Shown in pieces: positions 37,111-49,500 of a stretch of 64,000 nucleotides of DNA. Each line of letters begins with the position of its first letter. Within the stretch, counting starts at the first letter, position 1. A program made the translations under genes and the position numbers. The notes beneath the pieces were generated by a model that saw nothing but the letters and a program-made list of their open reading frames with translations, did no database searches and had not been told where the DNA came from. This DNA comes from Antedon bifida. Its lineage: Eukaryota; Echinodermata; Crinoidea; Comatulida; Antedonidae. The DNA is taken from positions 12,152,001 through 12,216,000 of the forward strand of contig OY727102.1 of NCBI GenBank assembly GCA_963402885.1, given 5' to 3'.

Positions 37111-37262
37111 ACCGTATTTATTCGAATAAACGCCTCCCTCGAATAAATGCCTCCCCCTATTAAACACCTCCCCCGATTAAACACCTCCCTCGAATAAATG
37201 CTCCCCTAAAAACCCTCCCTCGAATAAATTCCCCGGGTGTTTATTCAAAATATATACGGTAA
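37111..37262. mobile_element. Foldback element with ACCGTATTTATTCGAATAAAC ends
   Basis: The left end is ACCGTATTTATTCGAATAAAC. The right end is GTTTATTCAAAATATATACGGT, an imperfect complement. Between them are five degenerate direct repeats of TCGAATAAATGCCTCCC. Its ACCGTAT end resembles the element at 6839-7103. Confidence 0.8.
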
Positions 37263-37802
37263 TAATATTTGATGTTACACTGAGATAGATTATTTATAGT
37301 TTTGTATTGATGCCTAACCACCAAAAAACCTTTAAATTATTAGATAATTGATGTATGATGCTTTGGTGATGACTTGCCAACTTCATCAGTCTTTTTCAAT
37401 TACATCTGACATGTTGTTGGCTATAAACAGCATAATTATATTATGTACATATCCTCAGGCCAAGAATAGTTACATAAAAACGTTTATAGTTTTTTTTCTG
37501 CACTTTCTAACAAAAAAATCACCACATGGACTAGTGCCAAAAACCAAAAACATTTTTACATTCCTAAATTTGATCATATGTATTATTACAGTATATTTAT
37601 TCTTTATGAAAATAAACTGAATTTTGTAAATAATGTTTGCCATGCTGTGTTATTTGGTATTATAAAGTTTAGAGTTGGTATGGACGCCAAGCTAGTCGTA
37701 TGTCCCGCGTAATATCAACTATTCTGTACATTTGACCAACCATGTCGCTTGTAATTGGTCAATCCACTTGCGTTGTGCCTATAATAATATAACTATAATA
37801 AT

Positions 37803-37877
37803 AATACCCTTTTCACATTTGCAAAATGTAACAACTGGTAACGAGTTGTAACAATGTATGCAGTATGAAAAGGGTAA
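37803..37877. mobile_element. Short foldback element with ACCCTTTTCACAT ends
   Basis: The left ATACCCTTTTCACATTTG pairs with the right CAGTATGAAAAGGGTA. The interior has an AACTGGTAACGAGTTGTAAC dyad. It is related in its ends to 55526-55629. Confidence 0.6.
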
Positions 37878-39204
37878 AAGATGATACGATCAAAACCATA
37901 TAGAAAATGTATTTATATAACGTCCGTATCACTTTTGTAAAAGTGTTATTAAGAATATATTATAGTGTTACTGTTAATTATGAAAGAAACCTTTTGAGGA
38001 AAATATTTTGCAACCAGTGCCCGAGTTGCAACAGACAAGCTCACCTATCAGGTAATCACCGATATTCTGTTTACAGACTCTATGTATTTACTCGTCTTGA
38101 TGTGATAAGATGTGACGTCCAACATAATCAGATAAGATGATGATATTGACCATGGTACTGATAGTGACCCTCATGTTTTGGGGTCAGTTATTTTCCACTT
38201 AAGGTCATATTTACCCCAGCCTACGTGACTACATTTTGTTGTTGACTACAGCAATCTGTTTCAATAAATTTAATTTGGTGAAACAGAATTCTACTTTCCT
38301 CTTTTCTAATCCACTCATGGCAGCTATAGACTGCTTTCTATTTCGTATTTCTCCTGATAGCCGCTTTACATTACCTTGATTTAGAGCCTCTACTAATTTT
38401 ATTTATATCTTCAGAGATCCAGCCACTTACCCACAGCATAATTGTCATTTTTCAGTAAATTGCCTTTGAATTCCTACAAAATTTCTATTAATTAAAATTG
38501 TTTAAACTGGAAACTTCAGTTTGGGTCAGAGAAGAAGAAAATTAGGCTCTAAAATAGGTCTAATAAAATAATTTGCTAATTAGAAAAAAAGAAAAGTGTT
38601 TTTGTTATTCGAATCTATGTCAATGCAAAATTAAGTAAGGGCAACATTTTGAATTTGTTTTGAAACATCTATTATTATAGAGATTGTTAGTTTTATTTAT
38701 TGATTCATGTTTCAATATTTTATATTATAAATAATGTTGTATATTGTTTATAAAATATGGCATATCGGTGAAATTCTCAGCAGTCACAATTGGGCTGGGG
38801 TCAAATATCTTTTGTCTGACTTTGAAAGTGACAATGAGTAAAGTGATTGTAATATACATATTGGCATCACTAATGAAACAAAATATGACCCCTCAACCCT
38901 CCACAACTCACATTTGTATTCATTAAACAAAATAAATATAGTATTATGTATTATAGTAAGTATTATGGCCTGTTTTATAAAAAAAAAGAATATGGTAAAA
39001 ATGCCTAAACTAATGTCTTTTTTACCGTTTTCACTATATTAAACTGAAATTTTTAAAAAAAGTTTGGTTTGAATTGAAAGAAATAGGCATATTTGTGTAT
39101 ATTTGATTTGATAACAAATTAGGGCCCTGCTTAGTTTTTTTCTCCGTTGATTGTTGACCAGATTTTGGGGGTCACTGTTTTTCAATGAAGGTCATAAATT
39201 TATA

Positions 39205-39212
39205 TGACGTCA
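39205..39212. promoter_or_regulatory. CRE-type octamer TGACGTCA
   Basis: A perfect palindromic CREB/ATF site, with a second half site (TGACGTG) about 20 bp on. It lies upstream of a TATAAAA at 39298 and an open frame. Functional use is inferred only. Confidence 0.45.
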
Positions 39213-39348
39213 CCTAGTGTTTGTTTGACGTGATTACTGGCACGAAACTTCTTACGACTAGTATAGATAATACGTGTTCACACGATGAAAGCTAGTGTAT
39301 AAAAAAATCGATGCAATATATATACTGGGCAATATACACAATATCAAC

Positions 39349-39633
39349 ATGTTTAATGTGTGCTTGGTAAATAATATGAATACAAACATTAATTCCAAAG
39401 AATTTAAACGATTAAATCTTTCGGAAATTACTTTCACTTCCCCCCAAAAAGACAAAAAACGATCCAGAGTTCCGGTTTTACTATACCATGTTGAAGACTG
39501 CAGTAGGTCTACATTTTGTTATGTTTCCAATAATGTGGGTTCTTTCTTGGTTGGACAACTAGGCCGGGTCAACCTATTTTTTGCAATGTGCAAATTGCCA
39601 CCATGTCGGCAAAGTAATACTGAGAACCCTTGA
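39349..39633 (+). CDS. Unrecognised 94-residue open frame
   Basis: An ATG at 39349 opens 94 codons to TGA. A TATAAAA lies about 50 bp upstream and a CRE octamer about 140 bp upstream. The N-terminal half (EFKRLNLSEITFTSPQKDKK) looks protein-like; the C-terminal half is Cys/Phe-rich and may be intron read-through after a possible GT donor near 39509. No family is recognised. It could be a first exon of the small gene's neighbourhood, an independent gene, or chance. Confidence 0.25.
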   Translation: MFNVCLVNNMNTNINSKEFKRLNLSEITFTSPQKDKKRSRVPVLLYHVEDCSRSTFCYVSNNVGSFLVGQLGRVNLFFAMCKLPPCRQSNTENP

Positions 39634-40234
39634 AACGTCCTCGAATTAAATACATACACGGGACTAATTGTGCGAAAATACTAAATTCGTGAAAATATCC
39701 CATATATATTACAAAAGATAATATAGTTTACTAAATAGTTCACTATATCTCTGATTCAATTTCTAGTCCCGATATCTTTCACTCACCGCCCACAACACAC
39801 CACACCTATTAATTTCAAAATCCTGCATCCGCCCGCCACTGCAAAATTCTATTTTGTTTTCAAACAATATTGTTGACAATAATAATACTGTATTTATCAT
39901 ATGATTATGTTATCCAAATTCGTCATAATAAGGCTAATAATGATAATATTTACCATTTATATTTGTTCATTTGCCTACGTGCTGTTGATCTCGTATCATC
40001 ATGTAGACACGGATTATTCCACTTTCATATGGGGATCATTATAGTTTAGGTTGACAAATAAAACGTTGGTAAAATCAGTTACATATATTAGTTGTTAATT
40101 GGTTCATGAGTATACTATTGCACTAACGTTCAGACCATGTCATTGGGAAATAACCTTTTTTAGGATGATTAGCTCATACGGAGTTGAAATTGTAGCGTAC
40201 CCCATATACAAATGGACTTGGCTACTACGAAACC

Positions 40235-40242
40235 TATAAATA
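40235..40242 (+). promoter_or_regulatory. TATA box of the small His-rich gene
   Basis: TATAAATA stands 99 bp before the ATG at 40341, allowing a start site about 30 bp downstream and a 5' leader of about 75 bases. It is the clearest TATA box in the window. Confidence 0.6.
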
Positions 40243-40340
40243 TTATTGAATTTTATCACCCCGCACATAAGATTTTGTATATTAACAATTGGAAGACCAC
40301 GAATTTCAAATTCTACAACAGTATCACAAACTCGACAATT

Positions 40341-41227
40341 ATGGACAGAGTTGAGAAAGGTAAGTAATTAATTATGACCTTTGTTGTGATAGATTTGTAT
40401 TATTTGATTCGCTCGCAACTATACTGAAATTTAAGTTTAATTTACGAAACGTCTGCTGCCATTTAATTGTGAACATTAATATACAAACATTATACGATAT
40501 TCATGATCAATCTTCTTCCTCTGCAGGTTCTGGATCACCACCAGAGCGAAGAAATACAAAGCCATCCGACGTAAGTTACCATTTATATTTACAACTATTT
40601 AGCAGTAGTAATAATATTAATTTATATTTGATATACACATAGGCCAGGCCCTGATTAGATTATTACTTAATCTGACGTAGGGGGGTAATAATAACTTGAA
40701 TGATGCAGGATGGCCACTGATCGATACATGCAACTGTTATTTTTATGGCTGGTAAATAATAGGTATGGGAAGAACAAACCGCTTAAAATAGACTGACCGA
40801 AGTTTGTAAATTTCCATCAGCTGAGTTAGAACTTCCGTGCTACCCTGGAGGATCGCTTATGTGATACTTCGCCAAGATTGAAAGTAAACATCCACCCTTA
40901 AATCCTTGCCAACATAAATTAATCAGCTACGTACTACTGCACTGTTATTAACATAGCGTGGTATAAGTTAATAAAATTGAAAGTGGCATATTGATCGTTT
41001 GATTTGAATGATCTTTCATATTTGGGGGATAACATCTTTAATTAATAGCATATCATAATAGATCTATTTTATATTTTTGTTAGGTAAAAAAGAATGTAAA
41101 TGGTGAAGAACTATGTCATCATTACGGTCACTACCCAAACTACGATCACCACCACCCACACAACAGCCCCAAGGCCCACCCGAGTCACCCATGTCATCGA
41201 CTAGACAGCTCTCCTGGTACTCCATAG
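40341..41227 (+). CDS. Unrecognised 68-residue His/Pro-rich protein, three exons
   Basis: Exons 40341-40359, 40527-40570 and 41084-41227 join with consensus donors (GTAAGT twice) and acceptors (CTGCAG, TTGTTAG) into an uninterrupted frame ending in TAG. The protein starts MDRVEKGSGSPPERRNTK, continues through a basic/polar stretch (DVKKNVNGEEL), and ends in a His/Pro/Tyr-rich tail: CHHYGHYPNYDHHHPHNSPK, AHPSHPCHRLDSSPGTP. There are 14 histidines and two cysteines, no signal peptide and no membrane segment. A TATA box lies upstream and AATAAA downstream at 41716. The coding third exon is clearly less AT-rich than its surroundings. No family is recognised. Metal binding or a disordered regulatory role is only a guess. 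Confidence 0.65.
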
Positions 41228-41408
41228 AGAGCGTGTGATCGGAAAATTGTCGGACTACACGTAACGGAAAAGGATGTCTTTTTGCATGCGAATGTGTACA
41301 AAGATCAAACAGAAGCCTTTAAACCAATCTCTTCCAATCTGGACAAATGGTGCATGAGTTTGACGAAGCTAGCAACAGGCTGTTACGTCGACGCAAAAGA
41401 AATTCCCG

Positions 41409-41552
41409 TCGGCTATGAGCGTCATGTTATACTATAAATACATCATATTCAACCTAGGCCTATACATGTTGTATGCATCATCCGTCGGCTATGAGCGTCA
41501 TGTTATACTATAAATACATCATATTCAACCTATGCCTATATGTTGTATGCAT
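41409..41552. repeat. Two-copy tandem repeat, about 72 bp, in the 3' UTR
   Basis: A segment beginning GTCGGCTATGAGCGTCATG at 41409 recurs at 41483 with a few changes; each ends in TTGTATGCATCAT. It lies 180 bp beyond the small gene's stop, inside its likely 3' untranslated region. Confidence 0.85.
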
Positions 41553-41715
41553 CATAAAGGGTTGTATACATTTTTGACCAAGTGTTGAAATGAACTTTAC
41601 TTCGTCTACAACGAACCATGACACTGATTATATAGTGTTTCATCTTGATTACTTAGTTTAACTTTAAGTTTATAACTTAACTATGTAACGTATTTTAAAT
41701 GTTTCAGCACATCAG

Positions 41716-41721
41716 AATAAA
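41716..41721 (+). terminator. Poly(A) signal AATAAA for the small gene
   Basis: AATAAA is followed within 10 bases by an A-run. It lies 489 bp beyond the stop codon and is the first canonical signal downstream. Confidence 0.5.
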
Positions 41722-41739
41722 AATTGAAAAAAAAAAAAA

Positions 41740-43505
41740 TTAATAAAACGTATAACAATAATCGTGCTCTTTTATTGCGTTAAAATACATTTTTCTGGAT
41801 CACTACATGTAGCCTACTCTCTCACAATAACGATCGAAGTATATTGATCGAAACGTCGAGTTCTACATGTGGTGTACCGCAAACTTTATATATTATGATA
41901 TCTGATATTGTTTTGTAAAAATGCATTATAAAATAAATGTGATAAATCATGTTAACAGTTATTAAACATGACATTATGTTTATTTGATTAAATAAATTGC
42001 AATGTACAATGCTGAATGTTTTTCTTTTACATTTTGTTATCTTCTAACTAAATGTTTAACATTGATCCACAGCAGTCTACCCTAAGGTTATGTTTAACGA
42101 ATCTTGCGATAGTCGATATAGATGTATTGTAATCTAGTGACAGCTGCAGAACCGGGTGCGGTAAAGGAAGAACGAGAAAATCAAATAAAATATATGATTG
42201 ACTGGAGAAATAGGCCTAAAATTGAGTTTACAATTAGCCCTAAACCGTAATAAATGCATTCTTTTTAATAATTTGGTATGGTTACCCAATTTCCAACGAT
42301 TTTCAGAAAAATGGTGGGAACTTAGGAACTACATAGGCGCATGCGTGGTAATTATGTAAGTAGTTATTTTTGAAATCGCATTTATCTTAAATAAAAATAC
42401 TGTATTCAGCGACATAATATTAAATAATAATATTAAATAAAGTTACAGCAGTATACTCATATGTACCAAAACACTGTGACTTAAGTTCGACCTTAAGGGA
42501 TACCCCTAATAAATTAACTTATGAAGCAATACTAATTTAAATGAAATGAAGAAAAATAATATAACTATGAAAAGATGATATCCCTTCAATAATTTATTCA
42601 AATGAATTAAATTTATTAAACAAAATTACGCATAAAAAAAAGTCTATCCTAAAAAAACTACAGTAACTTTATTTGTAATCAACCAATAGAAATGATTGAA
42701 TGGATTAGTGGATTACTAAATTGACCAATTGAAAACAAGTATTTAGGTCAAGTGACTGCAACCATAGCAGTCTGTTTTTTTTAACCAAGCAACTTGAAAT
42801 TGCCTCTTGAAATTTCTTTCGTCAAAAGACCAAGTTTAAAAAAGCGAAATATTTATGGAAGTAGAGATAAAATTTTTCACTTGACAGTGATTATATGCAT
42901 ACGTAATTTTTAAATTGCAGTAGCGCCTAAACCCGTATTTTTTGTATTGTTTTGTTAGGCCGGCTATCGCATTCTTTTCATTTCCTATTGACTTGCTAGC
43001 CTTCGATGTGGCCTTGACGCCGTCCATTGTTTTGTTAGTGTAGCATCCATCAGCCTAGCTTAGGCCCAGCATACTGTTCTAACAGGAGGGTGAAGGCGTA
43101 AGTAGTAGTGTAGTTACTCTTGGGAATTAGTAGTAGTCTAGGCCTAGTATTCAGGGTGTTCGTATTTAGGCATACAATACAGATCCACGCTCAAGATAAA
43201 AATGTTTTAATTGAGTGGAGCAAAAGTGTGAAGTCATCTGTCAAACTCTGCAACAGTGCATGGTTGGTTAGAGGTTCCCTGCTGAGTGAGGTGAACCTAC
43301 GGCAAAAACAGAGTTATTTTCACTCTCTCTTCCAAGTCTATATAGGCTAGGCCTAGGTTTATTATTGAGAAGAAATCTTGACTTTACAATATCTTACAGA
43401 TTGGAGGAAAGGGAAGTGAGAGACTCCACAAGTTCCTGAAAATGTAGCATCAATCATCTTCTTGTTTTTGATTCATTCTTTAATAACCATCAATTAGAGG
43501 GGAAA
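41740..43505. other. Spacer and AGBL5 5' region
   Basis: No secure gene. AGBL5 has a likely 5'-untranslated exon boundary at 43400 (acceptor ATCTTACAG) directly before its coding start. TAGGCC-type words cluster at 43060-43370, as at other 5' ends here. A 63-codon minus-strand frame (42836-43027) and a 76-codon plus-strand frame (43120-43350) have no supporting signal. Confidence 0.5.
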
Positions 43506-46500
43506 ATGGAGTGTCGATCTGGAGGACTTCTCTTCACCTCCAAATTTGATTCGGGAAATTTAGCTCGTGTGGAGCGAGTGTCAAATGAAGATGAGGATAC
43601 TGCCATCATTTCTAGGGTTGGTGATCTAACTCCAGTTCCAGACTATGAATTTAAAGTATGGACATCACCTGACTGTGAAGGCACAGAATTTGAAAATGGA
43701 AATAGGTGAATATCAAATAAATCATTTAATTTTGTTATAAAAACATGGCAATAATATTCAGTTTCAATCTGTAGTATTCTTCAAAACCTAATCAAATTCA
43801 TTACATAAGGTTAAATTTTATAATAACATTTTGTTTCAATGAATTGTATTGTTTATGTTGGAAACAAACGAAAGTTTTTAATTTTTAAGTAGTTTATATC
43901 AGCTGCTGCTTTACGGCAATATTATTCACGACATCACCTTAAACACCTCAGCGTCAATCAAGGACTTACGAAAGTTGGAAAAGCTCTCGAAAAAATGCGT
44001 AAAGGCAGCAGCTGATATAAACTAATTAAAATTGTTATTTACAATTACATAGCAAGGTCAGCGGCAATGCTTGATTAATATCAAGGAATTAGTTTATGCT
44101 TTAACAAGAGAATATTTTAGTACATTAATATGCCCAGGCATTATTTTGACATTTGACCTTTTGTCATTGAATATGTATAACTATTGACATTTTGTCATTA
44201 AAAATGTGACTATTCGAATAGCAATAATATTTGGTAATGATGAAACATAATATGTCCTCATTCAAAAGTATATATTATTGGAATAGCAATATTTGAGCTA
44301 CATCTGGAAACAATGCCTTCAATCAAAGATTGTCATTGTTTTAATAGAAGTACATTAATTGTTTTACAGATCATGGTTCCATTTCGCTGTGAAAGGAGGA
44401 CCAATGAACAAGCTGATCAAGATAAACATAATGAATATGAATCGGCAGGGGAAACTCTACAACCAAGGCATGACACCCATGGTTAAGGTACTTCCACAGA
44501 AACCAAAATGGGAGCGTATCAGAGAAAGACCAACATTTGAGGTAAAATATTGTATAAATATTTTGCTATTGTATGACTAATAATATCACTTTCACATACA
44601 AAACTCTTACAAAATGTAGCGTATTGTAACTATCAGTAAATTGTTACCTTGATGGTACACATATGAATAAAACATCAATGTATACAGCAGTATGCTTACC
44701 TGCATACAGTATCTTTTTAATGAGTTTTTTACATGATGATTACACAATATACACAGAAACAATTAGCATGTGAAAGCATTGTAACCCACAAGACATCATT
44801 GTAACAATTTGTTACAGACGTGAATTGAGTATTTAAAAAAAGGAATCATTACATATAATGATTTAAATTATAATTTTTTTTATAGAATGTTGATGGTCAG
44901 TTTATTTTATCATTTACGTATCGTTTTGAGCACCGATTCTCAAGCGTTTACTTTGCGTTTTGTTATCCATTTTCGTACACGGAATACCAGCAGAAGTTTG
45001 AAGCAATTGAATGTCGATTTAGTAAACAACCAGTGAATAAAAAGTGAGTTATTTCGCTTTTATAAATATTTATCATTATTGTGATATTATGTAATAAGTG
45101 TATCCTTGCCTACCTTTTATAAATGTTTAATGAATGGCCTCTCAAGCCTTCTCTGTGTGAAAGAGAAATCAAATTTATATCGATGACTGATGTATTTAAA
45201 TGCCTCCACCAAATCTATTTTCTTCCATAGTCATAAGCTTTGTCAACACTGTTAAATTTTATGTGACAAAATAATGTGATGTGCCCATATATGGACATAA
45301 TAATATCATATCATTACTAATATTTAAGCATATGACTACCATATTTGGGCACATAATACTTTTTTTGTCAAACTGGTTTGAAGGTGTAGACAGAACTGTA
45401 GAAAGATTTTTCCATGCCAACTTACAAACTCTGTACTGTGTGCAGGTTAAAGCATTTGGCATTAGAAACTTTTGCATTATTTAAAGTAAACTGTTTTATA
45501 TTATTTAGCCTAGCAGACGATATCTACTACCATCGAGAACTGTTATGCCACAGCCTGGACAAGCTACGAGTAGACCTGATCACTATCACTTCACATCATG
45601 GCATTACGAACAAAAGAGAGCTTAGGTTAACAAATTTGTTTCCAGATATACATACACCACGTGCCTGTGTATTTGAAAAGAAGCGGGTAAATATTTGATA
45701 CACCATTTTCAACATGTCCAGATATGATGTACAAGTAGCATACTTCAATCAAACCTGACCTAACCTCTTAAACACATAACATCCAAATTGACAACCTACC
45801 ATGTCTCAGACGTATTTGTTTGATGTACAGTAACTTTTTTTGCTTTTATCTAGGTATTCTTTCTTAGTAGCCGTGTCCATCCTGGTGAAACCCCTGCAAG
45901 TTTTGTATTTAATGGATTTCTAGACTTCATTCTTCGTTCAACTGATCCACGAGCCATACAGCTACGTAAACAATATGTCTTCAAGCTTATACCGTTACTA
46001 AACCCAGATGGTGTAATGCGTGGCCACTACCGAACAGATCAGCGAGGTGTCAACTTAAACCGGGTTTACACTGATCCACACTTTGAAACGCATCCCACAA
46101 TCTTTGCAGCTAAGTCTGTTTTCATTCATCACCATGTGAACTCACGCTTATGTAAAAAAGATTCACATGCAATAATTAAAGATAAACAGTGCAATTCAAA
46201 AGACAATGAGAAACTAAATGTTTTACAAGATGCTCCAGAATTATGCCGTCCAGATATGAACACACCAAATGCTATTGTAGGTGCTCATAATAATATACCA
46301 GACACTGCTGAGGTTGTTGACCTTGAAACATCAGCCTCAACCCCTATCTCGCAATCTGTTGAAACTACTAATATCGTGCTAAACAGGGTCAAGTCGGAAG
46401 AAACGCTCCAAACATCTGCAGCCTCAAGTGTGCTAGACACAATATCCAGTCCAACAAAAAGCACAGATAGTATGTTATCTGATGTCCAACACAGTTCTAC

Positions 46501-49500
46501 TGATATACAGATTGATGTAGCAAAATCCAGTAGTATCACTAATGATATAATTAATGAAGACACCGCACTTTCTATACCACCAAATGAGAGTGGAATTGCA
46601 TTTTATGTTGACCTACACGGCCACGCCTCGAAACGTGGCTGTTTTATTTATGGTAATCATTTCGAGGAAGAGGAAAAACAAGTTGAAAATTTACTATACC
46701 CAAAGCTTATATCCATGAACACAGCCCATTTTGATTTTGATGGATGTAATTTCTCCGAGAGGAATATGTACGCCAAAGATAAACGAGATGGGATGTCAAA
46801 AGAAGGTAGCGGAAGAGTCGCTATGTATAAAGCAACAGGAATAATACACAGGTAAACAAAATGTACTGCAGCTACAAAAAGATTGGGTTTGCTTTAAAAA
46901 ATTCATGGGTCAGTGGTGTAGCTAGAGAAGTGTAGGAAAAATTACTTCAGGTACCTAGAGTTAGTAGGTGGGTACTGTGTTAAAATGAGTCTAGGTGGGT
47001 GGGTGTGTGAAATAGGATCAAGTGGCTTCGTAGGGTGCGTTCTGAGAGATTAGTAATGCTTAAACTGGGTAAGGAATGTACAATTTTACCTTTACTGTAG
47101 CTATGGTGTTAATGTAAGCATATAAGCGAACATCACTCAGAGGGCGTTCAGAGTGAGACCTCGTGGGTGGGATGTTTTTAGACTGTTATGTTGCAAGAAC
47201 CAAATACAGTGTTGTATTTATAGTTGGATTTCAAGAGTCTGTGTGATTGATTACTACCACTACCTGTATACGATCACAGGTTATACTCAATCATAGGTTA
47301 CATTAACATGCTAAATGTGTTAAGAAATACTTTAGGGTTGATAAAATTAATTGCTTTTCATTACAGTATATTTAATAACAAATTTTAATTTCATATTTGT
47401 ATATTTCAGCTATACACTGGAGTGCAATTACAACTGTGGACGCTTTATGAATTCAATTTCACCAGCTGCATGCGACAACGGCCGAGCTACCCCACCACCT
47501 GTAGCTGGCTTCCCACCTAAGTATACCATTGCTCATTTTGAAGAGGTAGGAAAATGTACTGTATATTGCTTGAAAAATAACAAAAATATTCATGCAATTT
47601 AATTGGTTGATTGTATATTCCCCCATTTCAATGATTAAGGGTACTATTACAGGCTCAACTTTTTGTAAAAATTGAGAGAATTTTGTTGACTATAATGCAT
47701 GAATAAAAATCGAACCTGTTTATTTGTATGTACAGTTCATACAAAACAACATAAATGAAAAAGTTTTGACGGTATGTACAAGAATATATAATACATAGCG
47801 TTTGTCCTAATTGTTATGTTTATTTATGAATAATAAATAATGTAAAATTAGTAACTGAGAAAGAAACATATTGAAGAATACCCAAAAGTAAAAATACATA
47901 AATAAGTTTGGCTTCACCCTACTTGGTACTTAACTAAAAGCCTTACTTTAGTAAGAACAAAATAAGACATGTTTTGTTGATTGATTGAATTGATTGAATT
48001 GATTGATTGAAATATATATTTATACTGGGTAACCTCTTCAGTCAAAGACTGGTCTCCCAGAGGGCCCAGTTTGTGATCAGTGGCTGTGATGTACTAATAC
48101 ACCGGGGTAACCCCCTACTCGTCTCGAAAGATGTACTAGGTTCTTTAAAGTGCACACGAGTGTACACTGGACCTACGGTTTATAGTCCTTATCCGAGAAG
48201 ACTCGTTCTACCACCAGAACCATGGAGTGAGTGAGCCTCGAACTCCTGCCGATGTTATGGCTACGTAATTACGGTTCCACTGTCTTAACCGCTCGGCCAC
48301 TCACTCACTCACTCATTGTTCTTGTTTGGTTAGTGGATAATAATAAATTAAAATGAATTTACCTTGTGCTTCATTAAGCTCAAGATTATTTCTCAAAGTT
48401 AAAACTAGAAATTAGAATAATATTTATATATATATACAGGTTGGCAAAGCAGTGGCAATATCAGCACTTGATATGACTGACACAAATCCCTGGTCAAGAC
48501 TAGCTTCTACAGAATACCAAAGCGTACATGGTATGCGCACTTGGGTTCAAAAGTATTTACGCAGCTCACGAGGTGCACCATCACTGCCTAAGAAAATGAA
48601 CCGTGTCATATCAAAAACATCTGGGTAAGTACAATGGGTCTGGGTACACAATTTATATGTATAATTAAAATATTTTAATATAATTATTTGAATAGTAAAG
48701 GTAAAGGTCCCGTATTCAATTCTGAACATGGTAATGAGCTGTTAGTAGGAGCTGATTTCACTTAAGCGTAGGGTGGCCAGTGGTAGGGTGGCCAGTTCCT
48801 TTCCACGCCGCATTATCCTCCCTAGTATTTTCAACCAGGTACTTGCAGCTGAGTAGACTGGGAGTTATCGGAAATTGAACCCAGGTCTCTCTGTATGACA
48901 AGACAGTCAAGTGTCCTAACCACTCGACTTCCCAACTCCTTTTGATTTGAATGGTACAGTAATATTACTAAACTTTTTTTGCATTGTACCTTCTTTTTTC
49001 TTGATTTACATAAAAACAAAGAAGCTGTTAATTCTACAGTGTATATCGATGAACTTATTCCCTGAAGTGTAATTTGAGCTAAATTGAGCTTTATTTAAAT
49101 ACAACTTAAATTCAAATTCTCTTGTCAATTTTCTTGTATTATTAACAAGGTATTGTATCACAAAACATGAAAAATAAAGATGAATAAAACCAAACTTTAA
49201 ATAAGACCATTTTGTAGTTTTAATAAAGCTGTTCACGCAAAACAAATTATATTATAATAAAACTTAAATTCCGCTTATAAAAAAAGCCAAAATAAACCAT
49301 TCCATTTAACTGCTTGTTGTCTTCCAAACAATCCAAAAAAAATGAGATTGAGATGAATAACAGTTGGATATAATTAAAGAACTAAATTGGTGTGTTTGAG
49401 TTTGAATTAACTAAAATAAATCTGTACTGAATAAGTGTACAACTTGTTTATCCCCTAAATATGTATTAAGCTCTGTCTACACGATCAAACTAGTTGGACA

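Larger units (their letters stand above)
36804..40234. other. RBBP8 3' flank and spacer
   Basis: This AT-rich stretch has no secure gene. It holds two foldback elements (37111-37262, 37803-37877), a perfect CRE-type octamer at 39205 and a 94-codon open frame (39349-39633) of unknown status. RBBP8 untranslated sequence should occupy the first part; no 3' end could be placed. Confidence 0.5.

Noticed and set aside
42836..43027. 63-codon minus-strand frame starting MDGVKATSKASKS
   Set aside because: The first 25 codons look plausible, but no acceptor, partner exon or known family was found. Left unannotated.
43120..43350. 76-codon plus-strand frame before AGBL5
   Set aside because: It ends before the 5'-UTR acceptor of AGBL5, is in a TAGGCC-rich segment and has no recognisable product.
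3874..48940. Intact tRNA genes at the A/B-box matches
   Set aside because: The segments at 3874, 48230 and 48870 keep promoter boxes but cannot form full cloverleaf stems and carry SINE bodies and tails.
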